A stretch of 64,000 nt of DNA, from contig CALLMM010000033.1 in the NCBI GenBank assembly GCA_938005745.1, positions 1 through 64,000 of the forward strand, in the 5' to 3' direction. The position numbers and the translations under genes are program-made. Numbering within the stretch: position 1 is the first letter of the stretch; each line of letters begins with the position of its first letter. The DNA comes from an uncultured Chthonomonadales bacterium (GTDB taxonomy: Bacteria > Armatimonadota > Chthonomonadetes > Chthonomonadales > CAJBBX01). A model generated the notes under the pieces. The model had not been told where the DNA came from. It did not search any database and saw only the letters and a list, made by a program, of their open reading frames with translations. Below, in pieces: positions 25,401 to 32,637 of the stretch.

Positions 25401-26666
25401 AACGAGGACGGAGGAGAGCAGCTGACCTACGATCTCTCGGTGCCGTCCAATGTCACCTATATCGCGGGCGGCTTTATCTCGCACAACACCATCGGCTTCA
25501 TGATGGACTGCGACACAACCGGCATCGAGCCGGACATCGCCATCGTGAAGTACAAGAACCTGGTGGGCGGCGGCGTGATGAAGATCGTCAACAACACCGT
25601 GCCGGAGGCGCTTCAGCGTCTGGGCTACTCGCCGCAGCAGGTCTCCGCCATCGTCGAATACATTGACCGGCATGACACCATCGAGGGCGCGCCCGGACTG
25701 AAGCCAGAGCATCTGCCGGTCTTCGACTGCGCCTTCAAGCCCGCCAACGGAACCCGTTCGATCCACTACATGGGGCATGTGAAGATGATGGCGGCGGCGC
25801 AGCCGTTCATCTCCGGCGCGATCTCCAAGACGGTGAATATGCCCCATGAGGCGACGCCGGAAGATATTATGGGCGTCTATGTGGAGGGATGGCGTCTCGG
25901 TCTGAAAGCCATTGCCATCTACCGCGACGGCTCCAAACGCACCCAGCCGCTGGTGACCAAAAAGACGGAGACGGAGAAGAGCGCAAAGACGGCGGAGGAG
26001 ACCCCGAAGATGACAGCGGCGCCCGCGCCGGCTTCGGCGACGCAGAACGCGCCGGCTCCGGAGTTCCGTCCCATCCGGCGCAAGCTGCCGGATGAGCGGC
26101 GCTCCATCACCCATAAGTTCAGCATCGCGGGGCATGAGGGCTACATCACCGTCGGGATGTATGACGACGGGACGCCCGGTGAGATCTTCCTGACGATGAG
26201 CAAGGAGGGGTCGACCATCTCCGGCCTGATGGACACCCTGGCAACGATGACCTCGCTGGCGCTGCAGTACGGCGTGCCGTTGGAGACGCTGGTGAACAAG
26301 TTCGCCCACACCCGCTTCGAGCCGTCCGGAATCACGCCGAACCCGAACATCCGCTTCGCCAAGTCCATTCCTGACTATATCTTCCGCTGGCTCGGAACCA
26401 AGTTCCTGCCGGCGGAGGCGCAGCCTCCGGCAGAGACCCGATCCCTCAACGGAGAGACGCCGGTGATCGAGGCACCTGCCGACGCTCCGTCGGCTCCCTC
26501 CGCCTCTGCGGCTCCGCCCTCGGGCGGCTCCTTCACGGCGCGGGAGCGCGAAATCTTCCAGCTTCAGGCGGATGCGCCTGCCTGCGCGGAGTGCGGCGCG
26601 CTGATGGTTCGCAACGGCGCCTGTTACAAATGCCTCAACTGCGGCTCCGTCTTCGGCTGCTCGTAA
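22458..26666 (+). CDS. nrdJ: B12-dependent class II ribonucleotide reductase containing an intein
   Basis: The precursor has 1,402 residues; removing the intein leaves 970. It reduces ribonucleotides using adenosylcobalamin. Landmarks are 'QCSACFINSV' (active-site Cys), 'KYGSGTGTNFS', 'NPCSEYMFL' with the radical-site Cys392, 'ATVLAPTG' followed after splicing by 'TIGFMMDCDTTGIEP', and 'KAIAIYRDGSK'. A TSCPD domain covers about 1215-1310. Ala/Pro linkers flank it, and the C-terminus has CAEC, CYKC and CGSVFGC, probably the swinging dithiol or zinc ribbon region. AAGGAG stands upstream of the ATG. Expression should be controlled with nrdR. No class I reductase genes are seen in the window, so this may be a main reductase. 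Confidence 0.96.
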   Translation: MQDPNIEQTDMMAAMEEEQAAARESETEKASGARAGGGRKSRAPGLKISRRFTEAGEDVWNSVEWEKRTAAITDEQGNVVFEQTDIDAPKTWTQLAVKVVASKYFRGHIGTPERENSVRQLIQRVSYTISDWGKAQGYFASDADYLAFRDELTHILLHQKAAFNSPVWFNVGLADQPRPQCSACFINSVQDTMDSILTLAKTEGMLFKYGSGTGTNFSTLRSSRERLQGGGTASGPVSFMRGYDSFAGVIKSGGKTRRAAKMVILNVDHPDIVSFITCKAEEEKKAWALIDAGYNGNFNVPGGAYDSVSYQNANHSVRVTDEFMNAYLNNGVWHTRNVLDGTVADTYQARDLMRLIAESAWICGDPGMQYDTTINRWHTCKNTDRIHASNPCSEYMFLNDSACNLASLNLMKFRRPDGEFDVESFKHACRIMITAQEILVDNASYPTEAIEKNSHDYRPLGLGYANLGALLMSRGLAYDSDAGRALAGAITAIMTGEAYYQSAIIARDHGGPFRGFEPNREPFLEVMRMHRAAVEGIEERYVPGDMMQAARTSWDNAIALGEKYGYRNAQATVLAPTGCLVDGTLVITDRGLMRLRRLGNIHGPQWQDVSFKVLTDEGEQDATRFYVNGMEDTRRIVTRCGYAIQGTLKHRIKVVDVVTGSLRWKRFADIAPGDIVALSMGEMIGSPRTVSLPPLGEEYWTGDYTTRVPRTMTPELAELIGYFMGDGSIHSKGPRFCVTSSDRDVADRICSLLESLFNLKAHVIEQQDYREISVHSVPLALWWEACGFTKRTPDAEHRGKGYLPCIPDAVLATNDPTVYGAFLRGLFEADGTVTGSIPCWSTVHREFSEEVKTLLLALGIPTTTRQETTGWSQAPLYVLRPRNKAYAERFLSVVGFIGARKREAVSVSRAEQSARYDYVYLDPAVIEELLPGSENLRNAIRLSAKRHQGAITRRAAEHLYAQTGDPRVAKALRFFYDTVAVNEDGGEQLTYDLSVPSNVTYIAGGFISHNTIGFMMDCDTTGIEPDIAIVKYKNLVGGGVMKIVNNTVPEALQRLGYSPQQVSAIVEYIDRHDTIEGAPGLKPEHLPVFDCAFKPANGTRSIHYMGHVKMMAAAQPFISGAISKTVNMPHEATPEDIMGVYVEGWRLGLKAIAIYRDGSKRTQPLVTKKTETEKSAKTAEETPKMTAAPAPASATQNAPAPEFRPIRRKLPDERRSITHKFSIAGHEGYITVGMYDDGTPGEIFLTMSKEGSTISGLMDTLATMTSLALQYGVPLETLVNKFAHTRFEPSGITPNPNIRFAKSIPDYIFRWLGTKFLPAEAQPPAETRSLNGETPVIEAPADAPSAPSASAAPPSGGSFTAREREIFQLQADAPACAECGALMVRNGACYKCLNCGSVFGCS
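24192..25487 (+). other. In-frame intein with LAGLIDADG homing endonuclease in nrdJ
   Basis: Precursor residues 579-1010 (432 residues) interrupt the conserved APTG/TIGFMMD site. The intein starts with Cys ('CLVDGTLVITDRGLMRL', block A), has block B 'GTLKH' (the TxxH motif), and ends 'YIAGGFISHN' with penultimate His and final Asn; Thr is the +1 extein residue. Two LAGLIDADG-type motifs, 'ELIGYFMGDGS' near 717 and 'FLRGLFEADGT' near 821, retain both acidic residues, so the endonuclease may be active. All splicing residues are present, and the frame is intact. Boundaries are given to the codon. Confidence 0.96.
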
Positions 26667-26677
26667 GAGGATCCTGT

Positions 26678-26703
26678 GCGGGGAGGAGCGCGCTCCTCCC
26701 CGC
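26678..26703. terminator. Perfect 26-base palindrome after nrdJ
   Basis: GCGGGGAGGAGCG is followed directly by its exact reverse complement CGCTCCTCCCCGC. As RNA it would form a long stem with a minimal loop. It lies 11 bases after the nrdJ stop and has no U-run, so it may act as a 3' stabilising structure or weak terminator. Confidence 0.5.
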
Positions 26704-26730
26704 AGGCGCGGACAGAGGCGGGAGATGCCG

Positions 26731-27117
26731 ATGCTGAGAATCGTGGAAGTTCACGCCGGAAACTCGGTCAGCGGGGAGTATATCGTCCTGCAGAATCAGG
26801 GATTGACCACGCAGTCGTTGCGCGGATGGGTGCTCTGCGCGGACTGCTACCTGTATGGCGATCCCGCAGCCGCCTCCGACGCCATGTTCATCTTCACGCA
26901 GGATGTTCCCATCAAGCCCTATATGCGCGTCGTTCTCTTCACGGGCAGGGGCGAAGACGGCTGGTACTCCACGGTGGACGGGAAGCGAGCCTACGTCGCC
27001 TACTGGGGACGGACGGAGAAGGTGTGGTCGCACGCGGGCGCAGTGCATCTCCTGCAGCCTGCGTCCTCACATCGAATTGTGCATATGTCTGAAAAGGAGG
27101 CGTCTGCGCCCCTGTAG
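26731..27117 (+). CDS. Stand-alone lamin-tail-domain (LTD) protein
   Basis: The 128-residue protein starts MLRIVEVHAGNSVSGEYIVLQNQG; 'L.I.E.....G..SGEYIVLQN.G...L.GW.L.D' is the LTD pattern. 'AMFIFTQDVPIKPYMRVVLFTGRGEDGW' and 'YVAYWGRTEKVWSHAGAVHLLQ' finish the immunoglobulin-like fold. LTDs normally sit in larger secreted proteins or nucleases, while this one stands alone without a signal peptide. GGGAG fits the ATG at 26731 better than the one at 26725. It follows nrdJ by 64 bases across a palindrome and ends before a strong terminator. Function unknown. Confidence 0.82.
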   Translation: MLRIVEVHAGNSVSGEYIVLQNQGLTTQSLRGWVLCADCYLYGDPAAASDAMFIFTQDVPIKPYMRVVLFTGRGEDGWYSTVDGKRAYVAYWGRTEKVWSHAGAVHLLQPASSHRIVHMSEKEASAPL

Positions 27118-27155
27118 ATGCGCTGAAGCGGAAAACCTCGAAGACAGTCACTCTG

Positions 27156-27189
27156 CGGGACGCGCCGGAATGCGTCCCGTTTTTTTTTG
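27156..27189 (+). terminator. Rho-independent terminator after the LTD gene
   Basis: CGGGACGC (27156-27163) pairs with GCGTCCCG (27172-27179), loop GCCGGAAT, followed by ten T. It closes the nrdR-nrdJ-LTD transcription unit. Confidence 0.92.
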
Positions 27190-27268
27190 CAGCTGAGACG
27201 GATAAAGCCATCAGACCGGGGCGGAACGCCCCGGTCGGAGGGTTGCAGCGACGCAGTAAGTGGCTGTA

Positions 27269-28636
27269 TTATCTTCGTGAGGAGCGGCGGCTGGTCGCGG
27301 GAGCGGGAGGGCGCAGACGCTCCGGCGCGTTGTTGGGCATGCGCTCGACAAGCTGATTGGGACGTCCCGGACGCTTCTTGATCACGAACGAGTCGTAGAG
27401 GGCGCCGGTCGCCGTGCGCGCCTCATACTCCAGCGTATCGCCGTTGATGTGGATGATCTGGTAGAGCTGCGTATCCTCGGCGACGCGCTTCATCCAGCTC
27501 TGCCGGTTCAGGTTGTACATCTTAGGACCGCTGACAGAGACCACATAGACGGTTCCGCTCTTCGGGTCGTTGGTATTGACGCCCAGGTTATAGTTACTGC
27601 GCGCGTAGGTGTGATCGTGTCCCTGCAGCACTAGATCCACACGGTACTTATCGAGGATCGGCTTCCAGGCGGCGCGCAGCTCCGGATTGTCGCGGTTCTT
27701 CGCGCTGGAAAAGATGGGATGATGGAAGGTGAGGATCGTCCATCGGTTCGGGTTGTTCTTCAGCACCGACTCAAGCCATGGAGTCTGTTCATCGCGCATT
27801 TCGTTGGAGTTGAGGGAGATGATGCGGACGCCCTGATAGTCCAGGTAGTAACAGGTCTCTTCCAAGCCTGAGACACCGTTTTCCGGCAGCGCAAACTGCG
27901 GACGCCAGTGTTTGGAGAGCTGCCGGACGTTTCTCTCGCCTTCGCGGACGGAGGCGTATTCGTGATTACCGGGGGTCGGGATGCTGGGGATCATGGCGTT
28001 GACCCACCCGGCGCCATAGAACCACTCGCCCCACTCCGCATCGTTGTTGGCGCGGTTTATGAGGTCTCCCGCGTGGATGATGAACCGGGCGCGCGGACTA
28101 TCGGAGAAGGCTTCGCGCGCCACCCGCGACCAGAGCGATTTGATATCGTTCTGCGCGTCTCCAAAGTAGATAAAGGAGAACGGCTCCGGCTTATCGCTGG
28201 CGGTGCGGAAGTGAATCCACTCGCTCCAGTTGGTTCCGTCGCCCACGCGATAGACGTATTTCGTGCTGGGCGTGAGGTTCTCAAACCGCGCGGTGTGGTA
28301 GTGCGCCGTTCCTAGGTCGGTGGTGAGGGGAGTGGTAACGGCGTTGACGGTCTGGATGCGGTCGGTGAACTTGGGACCGGGGTCGGCGGTGGTGATCTGC
28401 GCGATGGCTTCCGTGACGCTGGTATCGGTGCGCCAGGTGACCGACTGCGTACGCGCGGGATCGCCCTGCCAGGTCAGAATGATCCGGTCGGGCACGGCGG
28501 TGGGGCGGTAGAGTTCCGCCGGGGGGACCGGGGCGGGGGGGCGTTTTGCGCGAGGCGCTTCCTCGTGCGCGAAGACGGGAACCGCAAGGATCAGCAGGAT
28601 CAGCATCCAATGCTGGTAACGCAGGGAACGTTTCAT
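27269..28636 (-). CDS. Secreted purple-acid-phosphatase-like metallophosphoesterase
   Basis: The 455-residue protein from the ATG at 28636 (AGGAG nearby) has signal peptide MLILLILAVPVFA. A fibronectin-like PAP N-domain ('IILTWQGDPARTQSVTWRT', 'HTARFENLTPSTKYVYRVGDG', 'WIHFRTA') precedes the phosphoesterase domain. Metal motifs in order are 'FIYFGDAQND', 'IIHAGDLINR', 'TPGNHEYA', 'TFHHPIFS' and 'QGHDHTYARSNY'. This order is that of dinuclear acid phosphatases. A Pro/Arg-rich tail ends the protein. Role is probably phosphate release outside the cell. It is divergent from the Nif3 gene. Confidence 0.93.
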   Translation of the reverse strand: MKRSLRYQHWMLILLILAVPVFAHEEAPRAKRPPAPVPPAELYRPTAVPDRIILTWQGDPARTQSVTWRTDTSVTEAIAQITTADPGPKFTDRIQTVNAVTTPLTTDLGTAHYHTARFENLTPSTKYVYRVGDGTNWSEWIHFRTASDKPEPFSFIYFGDAQNDIKSLWSRVAREAFSDSPRARFIIHAGDLINRANNDAEWGEWFYGAGWVNAMIPSIPTPGNHEYASVREGERNVRQLSKHWRPQFALPENGVSGLEETCYYLDYQGVRIISLNSNEMRDEQTPWLESVLKNNPNRWTILTFHHPIFSSAKNRDNPELRAAWKPILDKYRVDLVLQGHDHTYARSNYNLGVNTNDPKSGTVYVVSVSGPKMYNLNRQSWMKRVAEDTQLYQIIHINGDTLEYEARTATGALYDSFVIKKRPGRPNQLVERMPNNAPERLRPPAPATSRRSSRR

Positions 28637-28803
28637 CCGGGCATACTCCTGTGGGGTGAGCAAGAAGTGACGGTGAAGAGGGCGTGAAACCCAAATGTTT
28701 GTCGCTACTATATATTACCTGCGGCTTCCCTTCTCTCCGGGCAGGGGATAGAGCGGGAAATGTTAAATTTTGAATAAATCTGGAGCTTATGAGGGGTAGT
28801 TCC

Positions 28804-29556
28804 ATGCATTGTAGAGAGCTGGTCGCCTACCTGGACGAGTATCTGGCGCTGGCGGAGGTGCCGGACTTCCCGGACGCCTTCAACGGTCTGCAGGTGGAGG
28901 GACGCGCGGAGGTTCAGCGGGTGGCGGTGGCAGTGGACGCCTGCCAGGCGACGATTGATCAGGCGGTCATGCGCGAAGCCGATATGCTTCTGGTGCATCA
29001 CGGGCTGTTCTGGGGGCAGCATGCGCCGGTCACCGGAGCCTACTACCGCCGCCTCTCCGCGCTGATCAAGAACGATCTGTCGCTCTACTCCTGCCATCTT
29101 CCGCTGGACGCACACCCGGAGGTCGGCAACAACCATGTGCTGGCGCGTCAACTGGGGCTGACGGTCGGCGGCATGTTCGCGGAGCGGGAGGGCGCGTCGC
29201 TGGGAGTCTGGGCGGACACGCAGCTGCCGCTGTCGGAACTGGTTCGCCGCGTGGAGGAGACCCTGAACGTGCAGCCGCTGGTGATCCCGACCGGTCCGGC
29301 GACGGCGCGCAGGATCGGAATCATTACCGGAGGAGCGGCCAGTTATATCGGCGAAGCCGCCCGGATCGGCTGCGACACCTTTCTGACCGGCGAGGGAGCG
29401 CACCACACCTATTTCGAGGCGGAGGAGCAGGGGATCAACCTGATCTACGCCGGACACTACGCGACGGAGACGGTGGGCGTCCGGGCGCTGGCGGCGCATC
29501 TGGAGCGGCAGTTCGGTCTGGAGACCCTCTTCCTGCACCATCCGACCGGTCTGTAG
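28804..29556 (+). CDS. Nif3-like dinuclear metal centre hexameric protein (short form)
   Basis: The 250-residue protein has all metal ligands of the Nif3/YbgI (DUF34) family: 'LLVHHGLFWG' (His-His), 'SCHLPLDAHP' (Asp) and 'YAGHYATETVGV' (His and Glu). 'FNGLQVEGR', 'GGAASYI' and 'FLTGEGAHH' are further signatures. GTP cyclohydrolase activity or metal-dependent housekeeping roles have been proposed for the family, and the true role is unclear. AGGGGT precedes the ATG at 28804; 28789 is possible. The next gene follows by 15 bases. A second, degenerate family member lies at 62772-63911. Confidence 0.94.
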   Translation: MHCRELVAYLDEYLALAEVPDFPDAFNGLQVEGRAEVQRVAVAVDACQATIDQAVMREADMLLVHHGLFWGQHAPVTGAYYRRLSALIKNDLSLYSCHLPLDAHPEVGNNHVLARQLGLTVGGMFAEREGASLGVWADTQLPLSELVRRVEETLNVQPLVIPTGPATARRIGIITGGAASYIGEAARIGCDTFLTGEGAHHTYFEAEEQGINLIYAGHYATETVGVRALAAHLERQFGLETLFLHHPTGL

Positions 29557-29571
29557 GGAAGGAGACTGCGC

Positions 29572-30630
29572 TTGCGCCCGACGCTGCGCCCGGAAGGGCT
29601 GCTGGAGCATCTTGCCCTCCATCTGAACCTGGCTCCGACGCCCGTCGCCGAGGCGATGTTCGGCATGGCGACGACCCGCGTGGTGATGGCGGGCGTAACC
29701 CTGGGCGTCTATGCGGAACTGGCGCAGGGAGCGGCTTCCCCGGAGGAGGTCGCGTCGCGTCGCGGACTGGATACGTCCGGGACGCGGCATCTTCTGGAGT
29801 GTCTGGCGGCGCTGGGACATGTGGGGCGTCGGGATACGCGCTACGCGCTGACGCGGGTCTCCCGCCGCTGGCTGGATCCCGCCTCCCCGACCTATGTGGG
29901 AGGTTTTCTGGAGTTTCACTACGATCAGTGGGACTGGTGGGCAAAACTGGAGGAGGCGGTTCGCAGCGGGCGGAGCTTTGAGATTCACGACTTCGGACCG
30001 GACGACCCGCGCTGGCGCCGCTACATCGTGGCGATGTTTCAACTGGCGCGCCTCTCCGCCCCCGAGGTGGCGCGCTCCCTCCGACTGCCGCCGGAGCCGC
30101 AGAGCCTGCTCGATCTAGGGGGAGGACACGGCTGGTTCGCCGCCGAGATCTGCCGCCGCCATCCGACCCTGACGGCGACGGTGCTCGATCTGCCCGGCAG
30201 CGCGCGGATCGGAAGAGAGATCATCGCGGAGGCGGGCATGAGCCGCCGGGTGATTCATCGGGAGGGCGATCTTCTGACGGACGACCTCGGCGGTCCGCAT
30301 GACGGCGTGCTCTGCTTTCAGATCATTCATCACCTGACGCCGGAGCAGAACCTGGCTCTGTTTGAGCGCGTCCGCGCCGCGCTGAAACCCGGCGGAATCT
30401 TTGCCGTGCTCGACTACTTCACGCCTGCCGCCGACCGAAAACCCGACTCCGCTGCCTTTCTTGGTCTGCACTTCTACCTGACCTCAACCGCCGCCACCTA
30501 TGCGGAGGACGATCTGCGCGGCTGGCTGCGCCAGGCGGGTTTCGAGCCGCCTCGCCGTATCCGGCTGCGCCGGCTGCCCATACAGGCGCTGTTTGAGGCG
30601 CGAGCCTCATCCTCTGGGGTTACCGCTTGA
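29572..30630 (+). CDS. O-methyltransferase (SAM-dependent, acetylserotonin OMT-like)
   Basis: The 352-residue enzyme starts with TTG after AAGGAG. An N-terminal dimerisation winged-helix domain ('MFGMATTRVVMAGVTLGVYAELA', 'SGTRHLLECLAALGHVGRRDTRYALT') precedes a Rossmann fold with SAM motif 'LLDLGGGHGWFAAE', 'TVLDLPG', 'REGDLLTDDLGGPHDGVLCFQIIHHL' and 'LKPGGIFAVLDYF'. The His-His of 'QIIHHL' sits where family members carry a catalytic His. Substrate is unknown, typically a small phenolic or polyketide. It is co-transcribed with Nif3 and overlaps trmB tail-to-tail by 11 bases. Confidence 0.92.
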   Translation: MRPTLRPEGLLEHLALHLNLAPTPVAEAMFGMATTRVVMAGVTLGVYAELAQGAASPEEVASRRGLDTSGTRHLLECLAALGHVGRRDTRYALTRVSRRWLDPASPTYVGGFLEFHYDQWDWWAKLEEAVRSGRSFEIHDFGPDDPRWRRYIVAMFQLARLSAPEVARSLRLPPEPQSLLDLGGGHGWFAAEICRRHPTLTATVLDLPGSARIGREIIAEAGMSRRVIHREGDLLTDDLGGPHDGVLCFQIIHHLTPEQNLALFERVRAALKPGGIFAVLDYFTPAADRKPDSAAFLGLHFYLTSTAATYAEDDLRGWLRQAGFEPPRRIRLRRLPIQALFEARASSSGVTA

Positions 30631-31294
30631 GCAGTTCAAAGCGCAGGATCGGCAGTCCCTTCGCCTGCCAGGTCTTCTGGAACCGGGAGGCGACCGGAAA
30701 GTCCCATCCGGTCAGGAATCGTTCCGCGTGTCGTTTCCGAAAACGCGGATCCGCCTCCGCCGTCTCCAGCATCTCCCAGAAGAGCGCCTCCACATCGGTC
30801 ATGACGCTGAGCAGCCCGTCCGGTTCCAGCGCATGATGCGCGATATCCAGAAAATGGGCGTCAAAGAGGCGGTGTTTGCGGTATCTGGGCTGCATGTGCG
30901 GGTCGGGAAAGTGCAGATAGAGGGCGCGCAGGGAGCTGGGAGCCAGCAGGGGAGCGGCGAGACGAAAGTCCGCGCAGAGAAACAGCAGGTTGTTCAGGGC
31001 GAGGCCAGCGGCGGTCTGCGCCGCGTACCGGAGAGCCTTCGGGGAGATCTCTACGCCGACAAAGTTGATGGCGGGGTAGCGAGGAGCCAGCGCGCAAAGG
31101 AACTCGCCCGTCCCGCAGCCGACCTCCATCTCCATCGGCGCATCGCTGCCGAAGAGCGAGCGCGAGTCGAGGCAGGGAAAGAGATCGGGCGTACGGTAGA
31201 GCGCGTCGGCGGGAAAGAACCGCAGATAGCGGTTCTGCCCGGCTTCCGGGAGGATCGGCGTCTGAATACGGCGGCTGTAGCGTCCACGGGGCAT
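30620..31294 (-). CDS. trmB: tRNA (guanine-N7-)-methyltransferase
   Basis: The 224-residue protein methylates N7 of G46 in tRNA using SAM. 'MEMEVGCGTGEFLCALA' is the SAM motif, 'FVGVEISPKALRYA' motif II, 'LHFPDPHMQPRYRKHRLF' the signature with the catalytic region, and 'TDVEALFWEML' follows. Length is normal. The gene starts 8 bases after the PRC/MgtE/CBS gene on the same strand, and the two are probably co-transcribed. Confidence 0.95.
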   Translation of the reverse strand: MPRGRYSRRIQTPILPEAGQNRYLRFFPADALYRTPDLFPCLDSRSLFGSDAPMEMEVGCGTGEFLCALAPRYPAINFVGVEISPKALRYAAQTAAGLALNNLLFLCADFRLAAPLLAPSSLRALYLHFPDPHMQPRYRKHRLFDAHFLDIAHHALEPDGLLSVMTDVEALFWEMLETAEADPRFRKRHAERFLTGWDFPVASRFQKTWQAKGLPILRFELLKR

Positions 31295-31302
31295 CGGCGG
31301 CG

Positions 31303-32574
31303 CTACTCGTCGTTGACGGTAACCTGCGGCAGCCTGCGGCGGCGTTCCGGCGGCAGCAGACGTTCCATCATATCGTCTACCGTGATGATGCCAACCAGCC
31401 TGCCGTCCTCCTCGACCACCGGGATCGCGAGCAGATTGTATCGGGAGATGATGTGCGCTACCTCATCCGCGTGGTCGCTGGTGTAGACGGAGCGGACATT
31501 CTGCACCATCACATCGGAGATGTGGGTCTCCGGGTCCGCCACGATCAGGTCTCGCAGGGAGATCACGCCGACCAGACGATTGTCGTCGTCCGTCACATAG
31601 ACATAGTAGATCGTCTCGGCTTTGGGAGCCAGTTCGCGCAGACGTTGAATGGTCTGCTCGGCGGTCATGCGCGTCGGGATCGCGATGAACTCCGTCGTCA
31701 TCAAGCCGCCTGCCGTCTCTTCGCCGTAGGCGAGAAGCTCCTTGACATCCGCTGCCTCTTCCGGCTCCATATGCTCGAGCAGCTCTTCGGTTCTCTCTTC
31801 CGAGAGATCGGCAAGGACGTCGGCGGCGGCGTCCGGATCCATCTCTTCGAGGATGTCCGCCGCCCGGGTCTCCTCCAGTGTCTCCATCACCTCGGCGGCG
31901 GTCTCGTCCTCCATCTCCTCCAGGGTATCGGCGGCGGTCTCCACGTCCAACGCTTCCATTACTTCGGCGCGCTGCTGTGGCGTGAGCTGCTCCACGATGT
32001 CGGCGATGTCGGCGGGATGCAGGCGTGCGATCTTCTCATGCGGCACTTTAAGCTTGATCCGCCCGCCGCCCGCGCTGCCCGGCTCCAGCGTCTCCACATC
32101 GTCCCAGGCGATCAGGTTCGACTGGAGCGGCTTGCCGATCAGCTTTGCCAGCGTCTCCACCGGCGCGCCCAGTCCGCTGCGGCGCACCAGCGCCCGCAGG
32201 CTGGCGTCCACGCCGACCACGCAGTGCTGATCCCCGCAAGCCGCCAGCCGCACATCGTTCACCCGGATCACGCGGTAGTCGTGCACATCCACGATCTGCT
32301 TGTCCAGAATGTCGCGCTGCAGACGCATGTCGTCGGAGGAGGGCTTATAGTTTTCGAGGGAGGTCAGGGGGGCGCGCAGATGGATGCCGTCCTCTCTGAT
32401 CTCGGCGTCTTCCAGCGAGTACCATCCCTCTCTCTGCTTGCCTTTGAGGAAGAGGGCGGTCAGCGTCGGCAGTCGTCCCCCCTGCTTGGCGATGGCGTCC
32501 ATCACCCGCGCCACGCGCCTGCCGTCCGGGTCATAAACAGGCTTTCCGAGTATCTCCGTCAGGTACTTCAGCAT
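31303..32574 (-). CDS. PRC-barrel/MgtE_N/CBS protein without a transporter domain
   Basis: The 423-residue soluble protein has two PRC-barrel-like segments (about 1-160: 'ILGKPVYDPDGRRVARV', 'IVDVHDYRVIRVNDVRL'), then the MgtE N-domain superhelix (about 175-275; repeated 'ADIADIVEQLTPQQRAEVMEAL', 'AADTLEEMEDETAAEVME', 'AADVLADLSEERTEEL'), then two CBS domains (about 285-405). In MgtE the N-domain and CBS pair gate a Mg2+ channel, but no membrane helices occur here. It is probably a Mg2+ or nucleotide sensor regulating something else. The acidic N-domain repeats fit Mg2+ binding. Confidence 0.9.
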   Translation of the reverse strand: MLKYLTEILGKPVYDPDGRRVARVMDAIAKQGGRLPTLTALFLKGKQREGWYSLEDAEIREDGIHLRAPLTSLENYKPSSDDMRLQRDILDKQIVDVHDYRVIRVNDVRLAACGDQHCVVGVDASLRALVRRSGLGAPVETLAKLIGKPLQSNLIAWDDVETLEPGSAGGGRIKLKVPHEKIARLHPADIADIVEQLTPQQRAEVMEALDVETAADTLEEMEDETAAEVMETLEETRAADILEEMDPDAAADVLADLSEERTEELLEHMEPEEAADVKELLAYGEETAGGLMTTEFIAIPTRMTAEQTIQRLRELAPKAETIYYVYVTDDDNRLVGVISLRDLIVADPETHISDVMVQNVRSVYTSDHADEVAHIISRYNLLAIPVVEEDGRLVGIITVDDMMERLLPPERRRRLPQVTVNDE

Positions 32575-32637
32575 CTGAACGTTCGCCCCGAATCGAAAAG
32601 AGTATCAGCCAGATTATATCCGGCGCTGCCCCGCCTG

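Noticed and set aside
24192-25487. Insertion in nrdJ considered as an insertion sequence or frameshift
   Set aside because: It is in frame, has intein splice residues at both ends and no inverted terminal repeats or target duplication.
24297-26309. Long minus-strand open frame opposite nrdJ and its intein
   Set aside because: It mirrors the reading frame of nrdJ; no motif or ribosome binding site, and the sense product is certain.
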